In this document: positions 10,103-21,669 of the stretch, in pieces
Numbering within the stretch: the first letter of the stretch is position 1
Layout: each line of letters opens with the position of its first letter
NCBI RefSeq assembly: GCF_028769735.1
Contig: NC_088173.1
Span: 63,635,921 to 63,699,920, forward strand
Direction: 5' to 3'
From: Zonotrichia leucophrys gambelii
Taxonomy: Eukaryota > Chordata > Aves > Passeriformes > Passerellidae
Length of the DNA: 64,000 bases
Notes under the pieces: model-generated
The model's input: the letters and a program-made list of their open reading frames with translations, nothing else
Databases searched by the model: none
Told to the model about the DNA's origin: nothing
Made by a program: the position numbers and the translations under genes

Positions 10103-13100
10103 AGGGAAAGAGGGGTGGGAAGAAACAAAATTGATGATGCCTTTGCTACTCTTGGTCTTGGAAATAATGACATATTGACACATTAATAAAGCAGTATTAA
10201 ACTAGAGATAGAACTGTTTTAAACCCCTAACTCAGGAGTTCAAATAGGAAAACTGATGAAGAAATTCAATATATAGCATAAATTCTGAGAAAAACTTGCT
10301 GCACTTGCCAGGCATTTTTTCTGCCTATCTGCTGAAGAGGGAGAAGAAAAACAAACCAAACAAAAACACTGCTTACTTTCCAGCAGCCTGTGAAACCATA
10401 TGACTGTCAGGTCATCTTTCATTTCTTTCTGACTGTTTCAGAATATTTCTTTCCTCACCACTCCTCTCTGTCACCGGTTTTCCCAAAAGAAAGATTTGGG
10501 ATTCTGCACTCTGTAGTAAAAGAAGTGATGCAACAACTAGGTTATATCCTATATAACCTCCCAAGAAGCAGCTAGAGACAAAAACAGGAGCTGTTTCACC
10601 TCTACAAAGATCCACCTAAGCCTAGTCTAATGGCTTGTTGAAAAATAATGTCTCTTTCTGAATATTCCTGTGCACAAATAAAATTCTGATGAAGAAGATA
10701 TTAATTTTCACTAAGAAACATACGAAGGGTTTTTTTAATACTACCTGAAAACTAAACACAGATTTTTAAGTGAAACCAAGAGTTCCAGTAGATCCCTTCT
10801 GATTTGTGTAAGATTTATTGCAATATTCTGCCTGTACAGAGATTTTGTGTCCTTTATTCAACAGTATTCCATTAAACAAGAGGTGATTTCATCTGGTTAT
10901 TTTGTGCAGAGCTCTGAAAGCTTTGAGATATTATCCAAAACATTATTAACTCAGTTTAAGGTAGTAAGTACACATAAACACCTGTGATAGCATCCATATT
11001 TTTAACTAACCTCTGCCAAAACAGTATAAAATTGTGTATTAAAAAATATATCTGGCAAAAATATTTAAGTGCTGTAGAACTATTACATTTTATATAATTC
11101 AGCCTTTTTCTACTGTAATCCAGGTAAATCTTTCTTCCCATCCTTTCATTCCAGTAATAACATTGTGATATCTCATAATCCATTGGTCATACTTGCAAAA
11201 TTAGAAAAGCAGTTTAAATCTTTTTCAATGAATTATTTTGCTATTCCAATTAGACAGTTAATTTCTCCATGCTCAAACATCATCTTTATATAGATCTAGT
11301 TTAACCAAGTCTTTTCTTTCTTCCCTTATCAAGCTCTACTTTCATTTAAATCATTATTTAATATCCAGCAGTCAAAATCACTTTCATAATTGATTCACAT
11401 GACAAATTCCTCGATTTTTTCATGCCATACCTCCTTGTACATATCCTGCCTTCCTAGTAACTGAGAACAGGGGTGTCATACTTTTACATGCTGTAAACAA
11501 CCAGGAAATTGTTTTCATACATCTGGCAAAATAAAGTTAAACATTTGGAAACAGACTCTAAAAGCATTTTAAGATGACCATAGAAATCCTATTAAATTGT
11601 GGGAAGTACAGGACCTACAACAGAATTTCACCATGTTTTGTGCATACATTTTAGAACTGGTAAAAAAATAAACCCAAATGGAGCTTCAAACTTGTTCAAT
11701 ATTTATGTCAGGGAAAAAAATTCCAAATCTTCAGTCCAATTTGTCATTTCCTCTAAACTCCATAAAATACGAGTATGTTTTGTTACTTTATGTAATTGCA
11801 TAACTATTTGTTGATGCTTCCATTTATTTAATTTCAACTCTAATTTTGCAATGAAGAACAAAAATTTCACCTAGTTAAAAGAACATCAAAATATCCTAAT
11901 GGTACACTAGAGAGATACTGAAGGCAGACTCGTTAAATTGTGGGTCTTTATTTTTCCCCTTCAGCTGGTGAGCTAGTAGCTAAATGTCTCTGTCAGCTTC
12001 TGTTGTGAGGAAGAGCAAAACATACAGTAAATCTGCAGAGGGAATTTAATGATAGCCAGCTTATGTTATTTTGCCTTTGCTGCTTTTTTCATTGTCATCA
12101 CTGCTGCATCTAGGTGTCGAAACACTCTGCACGCCTTCTGCATCATACTTTTGTCAAAGGCAAGGATCAAGTGTTATTCAATACAATTTTCTGCTTTGAC
12201 AGCAACCCCCAGTAACTAGGTCTGTTGGCATCCAATCAGCTTTACATTCTCATAACAGTTACCATGTTCCCTAGATTGCTAATGAGGATAGCACTGTGAT
12301 TGTGTCAAAGCCCTAGTTAAGTTATGATAGATGCCTTCTCATTCTTCCCCTCTATCATAAAAGATTGAATAAGCTATTATACACATGCAAAGTCAGCATC
12401 TGACATGCACTTTGCAGGGTTCTACTGATGCAAAGTAGGACCCAGTGAGGGTTTAGACGTGTTAAATTCATTCTATGGAAATATGCATGTGCCTGGATAG
12501 CCGCTGTGCCAATTTTGCAAACATCAGTGCCATACATATCTGCATCCCACTGCTCTCTATCTGAATGCTCTATATTTTTCTGATAGGTACCATTTTAGAG
12601 CTCTTTCGATCTCTCAAGAGAAGTGTTCTCTGATTCACACTATTGGCAAAATATCTTTTCTTTCACCCCTCACACATGCTTTACACTGAGTATCAACATT
12701 TTGCCTTTCATAGCAGCATCCTGGTTAGCATCCCCAGAAGGCCTGTTAGAGACAGATGTTGTTTACCACATCTTCCTCACACATCTTCACCCCTTTGGAG
12801 TAAGCTCCTACAGAGCAACCCCTACAAAGCTGGTCAGATAATCTAACTGAAAAACAGCAGGTGGAGTCCAGGCTCCTCCTCTTGCTGAATCCATTTGTGT
12901 GACTGGCAAAGCATGTCAGATGTGGTCATTGTCCTCAACTGAGTTAAAGAGAAGGTGCAGGCAAGATCAAGGGCAAATGGTTTAGTAGGAAGAGCTGAAG
13001 GTATTATTAACTGTGAGCAAGAAAGGCTGCTTCACAAGGAAGAATTCTAACTAAAGGGTTCTTTTGTGGATGCATACGAAGAACTCAGAAACTAGCCAAA

Positions 13101-13780
13101 AAAAAATTATGGAAAAAAAAAGAATCAGAGTAAAAAAGAAGAAGGCATAAGAGAAAGATATGGACATGAAAGTGAGGAAGCATAGTTTACCACAAAATTG
13201 GCATGGAGTAATTTCAATGGTGGAAGTTGTTATAGTATTTTTGTCCATTTGTCTTTACAGTCACAGAAATTAGCTGAGTAGTTTATTGTTAATTTCTTTA
13301 GCTTGCAGCTTTTGTTTTATAGTGTCTGCAATTTACTGGTTCACAGGCATATTAAAATTTAGTTCTTCAATAATCCTACAAAATAAAATGCTTCAGTGTC
13401 CTATTTCAGTATCTCCAGACCTGTACAATAGGGTTTGCCCTTTTTTATTAGTATTTTTTCCTAGACGCATCTTTTATCCAGTTATAAAAGTTGGCTCCCA
13501 AAAAGAAAACCTCTTTATAAAGTAGGCAATTGGTTATTATAAAAAAAATATAATTCCCATCTTCCTAACCAGTTTTTCACTGGTCTCTCCACAAATCTCT
13601 GGTGAAGGGTGTTAATTTCACATAGCTTGATTCATCAATTTCTACATGTTTTTCTTGGTGAATAAGCCAAATTATATAATTCATAAAAACTTAAGCTCTG
13701 TAGTAATTGATGAGTCATTGACCCTTCCAATGTTTTAACTTTCCATTCCTCTCCAATTCTCTGATTTAAACAAAAGTGTC

Positions 13781-13810
13781 AAAGTTGTCTTAGTAAAAGT
13801 TGTCTTAGTA
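13781..13810. repeat. Perfect 15-bp tandem duplication
   Basis: The unit AAAGTTGTCTTAGTA occurs twice back to back (13781-13795 and 13796-13810) with no mismatch. Confidence 0.97.
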
Positions 13811-14858
13811 ACAAATCTGGTGTTTACCTGATTTATCAAGTGATAACATGAAACTTTGCACTATATTTTAAGGAATAAGCTTTTGTGAGTGTTTTAGCAG
13901 TACAGCAAGACCGTATAATCTTACCTATCTTACTGGGTTAGCGATTATTTGAAATTACTGTAAATTTGCCTTTGAAAAATTTAATTATGGTTGATCATTA
14001 AAATGCAAGAAAGACATGCAGGAGAAAATTTAATTCAGAAGTTAAAAATATCAAATTCAGTAGAAGAAAACTTGTTAGCATGGTCTCTCCAGTCCTTTGA
14101 GATAATTACTATAAATTTTCCTTATTAGAAATATTTCTTTCTATTGATACTATTTCTTCCTTGAGTAATCTCTTTCAATGTAAGATACTATCTGAACAAA
14201 TAATAAAGAAATGCTTCTCTTATTTTTCTTTCACTCACTTTTTTTACTTCTTGTCTTCAGCTGAAGTTGAGAGCATGTCTATGTATCACTTTCTCCAATC
14301 CTATGCAGTAATTTAAAAAAAAATCATTGAAATGCAGAAGCAGAAGAACCTTTTCATTAAGAGTGGACTGTGTTTTCCAGACATCCTAACTAATCTTTTT
14401 TCTTCATTCCTCCTCTCTCCATTCAAGGACAGCTATCTGTAATCAGGTAGATTGTAAAGAGTTTATGAATAGCCTTTCCCTAACAGAGAACAATAATGGA
14501 GAAGGGAAATAGGTTGAAAAAATCCTGGATTATGAATTCTAACTGACATGAGGTATCTGCAAAAATTACCTCAGATCTCAACAGAAATATGAGGAAAAAA
14601 AAGTGTGGACCAGAAATCTAATGAGTCCTTTTTCCTCTAATAATAATGAACACAGAAATGTTTTGTTCTGGGTTTTCCCTTCTGTTTATTTCTGTGTTGG
14701 CCCTAAGCATCTATCAGGACACCAAGTTATTTCACCATTCCTAAGGGAAAAATGATTCAGGAGGTGATTGATGGAGTTAATGGAATCTCACTTCTCCTCC
14801 TCAGATGCCTGAAAACAAGTTATCCTCAAAATTGATTTGCTGTTTCTTGTAGCCATAG

Positions 14859-14887
14859 ATCACACACTGAAAGTATCACACACTGAA
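14859..14887. repeat. Direct repeat, 13 bp with 3-bp spacer
   Basis: ATCACACACTGAA occurs at 14859-14871 and again at 14875-14887, separated by AGT. The two copies are identical. Confidence 0.95.
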
Positions 14888-16628
14888 GCAGAGTATTACA
14901 TAAATTCTTAAACTAGTCAAAATCTGAATGGTTAATCCACTCAGATGCATGCAGAGGTTGCCATCACAGTTTAAATTCAGTCTAATCTTGTAAGTGAAAA
15001 GAAAGGTATTTAAGTCTTTCTAAAATCAACTTTGTAAGGCAAATTATGTCTTATGGTGAGCTGAAATATTGCTGTATACCATTTACTTATATCTTGGGTC
15101 TCTCAGTTATGTCTGCACCATTCACTATTACAGACCGGATGCATATCCATTGTGAGCAGCAGCTGTGGGACAAATCAAATCCTGCTTCTTAGGGCCAAAA
15201 TTCTCAGGATATCTGTAGTGTAAGGAAGGAAGGAGCAGAGACTGGGGTGGGAAATGCTAACAGAAGAAGAGCTGTAAAAACTTTTGGAATATCTGATAAT
15301 CCAGGATGTTATTGAGCTCATAAAACAGCTGTAGATCTTTCATTGTTTTAAGTCAGTCAAAAACATTCTATTAATATTTCCTGTTAAACTACTCTTCTGT
15401 GTTCCTAGTGTTTTTTATCCTTTGGAAGCTTGTTCTGCAGCCATTGGTGTAGAATGGTGCCTTTCAGCTCCTTCAGGATTTTTGCCTCTGAGCTGCCCTG
15501 CATTCTGTTGTTCCACCTCCTCTAAGAAAAGATGACCTAAAAGAGAAAGAAATAGCATATGGCCATCCTGAAGTGATGTCTAATGTGTTTTCCTTGTTGG
15601 CCTTGAAAATTTAAGCTAGAATTTTTCACATTATAATATCTATTTAAAAATAAATACATTTATTAGAGCTATTACCTGTATTCTATCTGACAGTAATATC
15701 CTGTAATTAAATATTACACTTGAAAGATTTTCTGAAGCAATATTATGAATTTACATCATGTCCTTCTTCCCTTAGTTTGTATCCTTTCTTTTTATGAAGA
15801 TTAGAGATATTCATGAAGGCTTTTAGCTTATATCTAGTCCACCCAGTTCACAAAGGAGGAATGGAAATTTGAGTAATCTGCAAATTTGAAATAAAGAGAT
15901 AATCCGAGGCTGACTCAGAATCATGGCGTTCTTATTCAGTAGGTTTCTATCCCTCCCTGCTGAATGATAATGATATCACACACGACAGTGACTTATCACA
16001 TACTCTTATATTAGGTTCATGGAGTTATTAGAACAAATCACAAATTTTCTTACACATAAGCAAAAAAAAGAAACAGCATTACATATGCAGAATAAGCTGT
16101 CTCATTAACTAACTAATGAGGAATGAATTCTGCATACCCCATGACAACTGTTCTGTTGTGCTTTCCTTTTCCTGCACTCTTTACTAGCCATTTTCACAAA
16201 GACCTCTTTCTGACTTTGAGTCTTCTTTCCAATGAGCAAGCCCAAGATTTCTGCCTCTAAAACAAAGTATTTTCAGTGGCTGTGCACACACTTTGCTTAG
16301 CAGCTTTTTTAACTGCATCCTCTGCCTACTCTTTCTCTAATAAATGTAAAGTCATTTTGCTTTGCACCAGTATCAAAGTTTTGCCTAGTAGCAACACTGT
16401 TCTGCATCAAGCTGTTTCTCAGAAAATATTCAAACACATGGAAGGACAGAAAAATAAGTTGTATAGGAAAAACTGTTAAACAACAAGAAGAAACTAAGAT
16501 TTATTAGCTGATGAATCCAAGGGAGGAAAAAAAAGAAAAAAAATGTAGTCATTTGGGCATGGCCAAGTTTCTTTGACATGTTTATGTCTGGGAAGGAGAT
16601 GGGGAAAAATGAGTCAGAAATCTGATAT

Positions 16629-16667
16629 TGGGTTTTTTGTTTATTAGTTTTTGGGGTTTTTTTTAAT
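16629..16667. repeat. G/T-rich low-complexity tract
   Basis: Runs of T broken by GGG and GGGG (GGGTTTTTTG, then TTTTTGGGGTTTTTTTT). Similar tracts occur near 37018-37071, 45915-45927, 59829-59842 and 62268-62301. Such tracts are common in songbird DNA and no function is implied. Confidence 0.7.
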
Positions 16668-19600
16668 GTGATATGTATCTATATGAATTCAGTTATTTAA
16701 CATGTGTCACACCAAGAATGTTGTTCAAACAAAATACCTCAACTAAATGATAAATGTGAATTCTAAGGGACTGACTTCTTCAAAGTATTCGTAAAGCAGA
16801 ATTGCCAAAGCAGTCATAGTTAGTCACTCATTGGGGAAAAAAAGCTTGAATAAGAGCCAGCTGGGACATAAATATCGAAGCTACTGAATCCTCAGTGGAA
16901 AAGTGTGTGTGTGAAATTGTTATGAATGCCATATCATGGCAGCATGCATTTATCAACGATACTGCTTTTCATTTGGGAGTATGGAAATAGATGCTAGTCT
17001 TACCTCTAAATCCAGACATGGAAAATTTATCCTTAATTAGCACAAGCCACCAACTGAAAGAAATCCTCCATAAAATTCTGAGAATGCTGTTCATACCCTC
17101 CCCTATGACTTTATTGTGGATTTTTTATTTTCTCTCTTTTCCCCCAGCAGCTCCTCTTCAAGTTACCAGCAGCCACAGTAGCAGCACAGCTTGAAATGAA
17201 ATCAACAGCCAGAGGACCTCAGAATCAGAACAATAGATATCACTACTAGCTTGTCAATGTTTCCATATATAAAACAAACAGTGCCTACTCCCATTTACAT
17301 TTACAGGCTAAAAGTGTTCACATTTTTTTTGCATTTTCAAGGAGGGGGTTACTCAAGCAAGTAGAGCAATACAGGGACAGGAACTTTCTCCAGCTTTCTT
17401 ATTCTTCTTGTGTAAAAAGTGGTGTCATTTTTAGTAAAAAGATTCTTGAAGTTTAATTCTTTCAATTTATTAGACTGAAGTACTGTCTCCTGTACCCTAC
17501 AGGGAAACCAATTCATTAGTAGAAACACAAGTTTTCCCTCTTTAACTGCACCTCCAGGCACCTTGCAAATAATTTATGAAGTAGTGAGAAGTTTTACAAT
17601 CAAAAAAGAATGGAAATTCACAAGGCAGACTCCTAGGAAATCTTAGTAAATGTATTTCCATTCTATTAGGGCTTAAAAATAATGTCCAAATTCCTCACTC
17701 AGCCATGAAGAAGCATGTTTTCAGTGATGTTTGATAGTTTTTAGTAATATGAAAATTTTTGGCTTTACTAAGCCGACTTAATCTTTGTTTTACCACTTGA
17801 TATCACAGCTAGACAAGTATGATGATCCACAGATAACTTGGAAATATTAATTTTTCTCTTTTGTGTTCTGCATTAGAAATCCAGAAGCATTTCTTTAGAC
17901 TTTGGTGAGCAGAAACTTTAAATCCTTACATGAGAGAACCACAATATTTAATTGCCAAAATTCTGAAATGCCAAAAAGCCTGAGTGAAATACGCAAATCT
18001 CCTTAAAACTTAAAAATAAGCTGTCCAGCATACAAACCAGAAGTCTTTCTCTTTGTGCTCCAACTGTTTAGAAAATCACTTTCTGTAGTGCCTGGGAAAA
18101 GGGATTTCACATACATGTATGAGTCAGTTATTCAGAAAATACCTTTCCATCAATTCAGATAGAAGGGAGAGTTCTGCAGAAAACGCTCAATTCCAGCACA
18201 ATAGCTGAAGTTTTTTTTTTTCCTTGTGGATCTTTCTCCTTGTAACATCTCCAGGAAAACCATCTCTCTCTCAGGCACAATTATAATAGTATTCCCCTGT
18301 GGGAAAAGTCACCTACACGTTGCCTTCCCAGAGGGCAACAACAAAATTGTCAAAGTGTAGCTCCAAGTGAAAAAATGACAATGAGGTGGCAATGGAAGAA
18401 AGGGAAATTATTTTTGTTGTTCAGACTTTTCTTCATGTTCTCACAAATTATTAGGAAATTAAACTTTGGAACAAACATAAACATAGGTTATCAAGAAAAC
18501 AATATTATCTCTCATGAATTTAATAAAACATCTAAAGAAGATAAGAGAACCTTTACCTGCCTTATCAAGTCTTAAAAGAATATTAAATTCTTTTATGAGA
18601 TGGTGTATATATGTCATTGCACAAACCAAAGCTTAATTTTTATAATCAGGAATCTTTTTTGATTTAGCAACTACCACCTTAGATTGCCAGTTAAAAATCC
18701 CTAGCCTCTTATTTAAATAACACTGCTGCATGTATCAGTCAAATTAAAGAACTCACAGATGTTATACATGGATATAAGAATGACAGACTTTTCATTCTGG
18801 CAAGTCTTAGCAATGTTGGGAGAGAAAAATCTCACAAAAATTTCTTCAGAGAACAAGAACTATAGTCTGCTACATCCCTGTCACACTTCAGCCTTAAACC
18901 AGAAAGAAGTTCTGACATGATGACTTAGTTGTTCCCTGAGTCCAGGTGACCATCAGGATGTGCAGAGATAATTGTCACTTACAGTAAAATTTTTCAAAGT
19001 TTGTTGGAGGAAATGTGGCTGAATCCACTTTCAGTTACACTAAAAGTTAACTTCCATTCTTCCTTCCTTCCTGTATCTTCTTCTCCAATGTGTTCTCTGA
19101 TTTGATAAAATAGAAAAGTTAAATCAAAATATCAATTATAATAATTTTCCTATTTCAAGTCAGTAGGACAGGAATATATTTCACTGGCCATTGAGTACAT
19201 TCAGAAACGTAATACCTAATTGTAGTAATCTCTGCAGGTCCACTTGCCAGTTTGAATGGATCAGGATGTTTCTTGCCATACTTAATTTGGATGTTTCTGA
19301 TTAGGAACAGGAACACTTAGACTGTAATATTCAATGAGGCAAATGAATATATTTTTATTTAGTGATTACTCATAAATATAAGTAAGCTTTAATTAATGGT
19401 AAAATATTTAAGTGTATTTCTAGAGAAAGAGAATCTTTATTATATCTCTCTGCTTTGTTCTCTCTCCTTTTTTTTCTGATTCGTTTTCATATTCTGTTAC
19501 ACTAAATATGCATCAGCTTTTAAAAGTAATCGAGTGTTTAGAAGCTGTGAGGCTTAGATCAGCCCTGGGGTTCCTGCAGATATCAGGAGATTGGAAGCAG

Positions 19601-20485
19601 CACATATTTTTTCTACTTTATATTACCCACTTTAAAAAAAATCATATTTCTTGAGCATAATGGATAGACTGCAATGATTTACAAGGAAATAATTTCACTG
19701 AGGGACTTTGGGTTGGTAGTATCATATAACACAAGAACAAAAGTCTGATTGGTTTATGATTTCACTGGGAAACTGAAAGGAAATTAATTCTATTTAACTC
19801 ACTACTTGTCAACTCCTTTGTTGTTGTTGTTTTTTGTAATATATGTACCTAACACTGTGTTTTATGTCTGGAGATATTTCAAGCTGCTAAAACATTTATT
19901 AGTTTAATAATAATGTTAGAAATGATTGAAATGCTATAAATGTTTAAAATGGCATATAGAAACTTCTGGGTTTGGTGTTCAAACTAAAACAATTTTCACT
20001 GCAGTTTCTAAAAGAGCCAGGTAACCTAAAGCATGTTAACCAAGATAACCTGCTCTATGCTAAGGTTTTGTTGATAGGTCTGGACCTTCTGAAATCAAAA
20101 AGATAGGTTAAAATACAGTATTAAATAAGGATTATAATAAGATTGATGTACTGTCTATGTCCAGCTGTTACCCTTTTTCTGCACATTTGCACAATACAGA
20201 AATCTGATAACAAGGGGGAAATAGCTTTGGGGAGCTTATGACAAGAAAACAGTGAAAGCTCAGTGGCTCACCCAAGTAATTGCCTACTGTATCTATACAT
20301 CACATAATCATGGTGGGTCAAGTACTTCTGATTACTTTCTTAACCTAATGCCCTCCAGACTTGAGAGGGAACAGGATTTAATGACTTACACAAACCTGCC
20401 TTGATCCCTGAGCAGCCTCACCATTCCCAGGTGAGTAGCTACTCTTTCTCTAGCCTGCCCTTACACTAAAAGCTGACCTCCTCTG

Positions 20486-20496
20486 CACGTGACTCA
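20486..20496. promoter_or_regulatory. Overlapping E-box and AP-1-type motifs
   Basis: CACGTG (20486-20491) overlaps TGACTCA (20490-20496). These are the consensus cores for bHLH (MYC/USF/TFE-type) and AP-1 factors. Both are short and may occur by chance. No promoter or transcript is visible nearby, so this is only a candidate site. Confidence 0.15.
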
Positions 20497-21272
20497 GTTT
20501 ACCTAGTACTTGCACTTCCAAGGAAGACATTTACAGTTTCCTTAGATCAAAACATTAGTGTAAACCAGATTTCAAGGCCTTTGTTGTCACAAGAAAGGAG
20601 TAGACTGCCGTGGCCCTGATTGAAATGCATCCTTTGGATAACGATGTGCATCCCAACAGCTTAACTGGAGCATTTGAGAAAACATTAAGCATAGTACATG
20701 CAAATGTCTAGGGGCTCATAAGTCTGCAGGTTATAGTAAATCTGTGAATGACCACAGCGCTTGTGTCACAGCATCACTTTTTGTTTTTTCAAAAACTCTC
20801 CTTCCAACAAATGCCACCATCTTCCACTTCTTTCTCACAATACTTTTTTTTGTTGATAGTCTTGTATTTCTGACTTGTCTCTGGCACACCAGAGATTTCC
20901 CTCCTGACTGTAAGCATATTAATACAGTGAACACTGTAGCAGAAACTATTTTAACCTTTGTGAGAAGACATCACTGTTTTGTGATAAATATGAGTGGGAC
21001 TTATTGCTGCCACTGATTAAGAATAGCAGTGAAATTTTGGTCACACTTTTGGCTCCCAAGCAGGTCTGCTAAACCACTTATACTTCTTGACTAAGTCTAG
21101 AGCAATTTGGTTCTCCAGTGTTTGGTTCCTCTTGGGAATGGGGAAGGGGGTGTTGATGTCTGGGCAGGAGGCAGGCTGGCAATGAACGTGCCCAGCCAGT
21201 GACCTCCCTAGCTCGGCATTGTCCCCTCCTGCAGCTCAGACACTCAACAAAGTTATGAGGACAAACACGGGG

Positions 21273-21278
21273 GGTGGG
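21273..21278. repeat. Target-site duplication, left copy
   Basis: GGTGGG immediately precedes the LTR's terminal TG and is repeated exactly at 21664-21669. A 6-bp duplication is typical of class II (alpha/beta-like) retroviral integration. Confidence 0.8.
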
Positions 21279-21354
21279 TGTTGCTGGGCTTGTGAGGGTT
21301 CCTCAGGGGTGAAGAGATAGACGAGAATCTTGACTCCATGATCAGAAGGCTGGA

Positions 21355-21376
21355 TTTATTATTTTATGATATATAT
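21355..21376 (-). promoter_or_regulatory. LTR TATA-like stretch and AATAAA signal
   Basis: On the minus strand the LTR carries an alternating TA stretch (TAATATATATC) followed by AATAAA, with R/U5-like sequence of about 75 bases downstream before the element's end. These are in the positions expected for transcription start and polyadenylation control in an LTR. Activity is inferred only from motif and position. Confidence 0.5.
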
Positions 21377-21501
21377 TACATTAAGACTATACTAAAAGGA
21401 ATAGAGAGAAAAGTTCAGAAGCTTGCTAAACTAAGAATAGAAAATGAAGGATTAAACAAAGGAGCTCTCTCTGATTCTGTCCCAGAGAGAGCTTGGTCTT
21501 T

Positions 21502-21540
21502 GATTGGCCCTTAATTGTAAACACCCAACATGGGCCAATC
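21502..21540 (-). promoter_or_regulatory. Paired CCAAT boxes in inverted orientation
   Basis: GATTGGCCC at 21502-21510 and its exact reverse complement GGGCCAATC at 21532-21540 flank a 21-base spacer. Each holds a CCAAT core, the usual NF-Y-type site, within the U3-like part of the LTR. Confidence 0.55.
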
Positions 21541-21663
21541 ACAGCTGCACCTGTTGCATTCCACAGCAGCAATAACCATTGCTTACATTCTTCTTCTGGG
21601 GCCTCAGCTTCCCAGAAGCAAAAATCCCGAAGAAAGGATTTTTTACAAAAGATGTCTGTGACA

Positions 21664-21669
21664 GGTGGG
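21664..21669. repeat. Target-site duplication, right copy
   Basis: GGTGGG directly after the LTR's terminal CA, identical to 21273-21278. Confidence 0.8.

Larger units (their letters stand above)
10103..21268. other. Long intergenic/intronic stretch without recognised genes
   Basis: About 11 kb of AT-rich DNA without any gene, LINE or LTR that I recognise. Open frames are all under 80 codons and have no recognisable domain. Small direct duplications occur at 13781-13810 and 14859-14887. A G/T-rich low-complexity tract is at 16629-16667. A composite CACGTG/TGACTCA motif lies at 20486-20496 in a slightly GC-richer segment (20390-20540). Some parts may be conserved non-coding elements, but this cannot be judged from one sequence. 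Confidence 0.5.
21279..21663 (-). mobile_element. Solo LTR of a class II (ERVK-like) endogenous retrovirus
   Basis: A 385-bp element with TG...CA ends and a perfect 6-bp flanking duplication (GGTGGG). Orientation is minus. Read on that strand it starts TGTCACAGACATCTTTTGT, contains two CCAAT boxes in opposite orientation (inside 21502-21540), then a TATA-like AT stretch and an AATAAA signal (21355-21376), and ends in GCCCAGCAACA. From memory this layout and wording match a common passerine LTR family of ERVK type. There is no second LTR or internal gag/pol beside it, so it is a solo LTR, as left by recombination between two LTRs. Several open frames on both strands run through it (for example 21426-21674), but they are a property of the LTR sequence and not genes. 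Whether it still acts as a promoter is unknown. Confidence 0.88.

Noticed and set aside
9413..10186. Several open frames of 70-117 codons on both strands
   Set aside because: The plus-strand ones are pieces of CR1 ORF2. The minus-strand ones are the antisense of the same GC-rich element.
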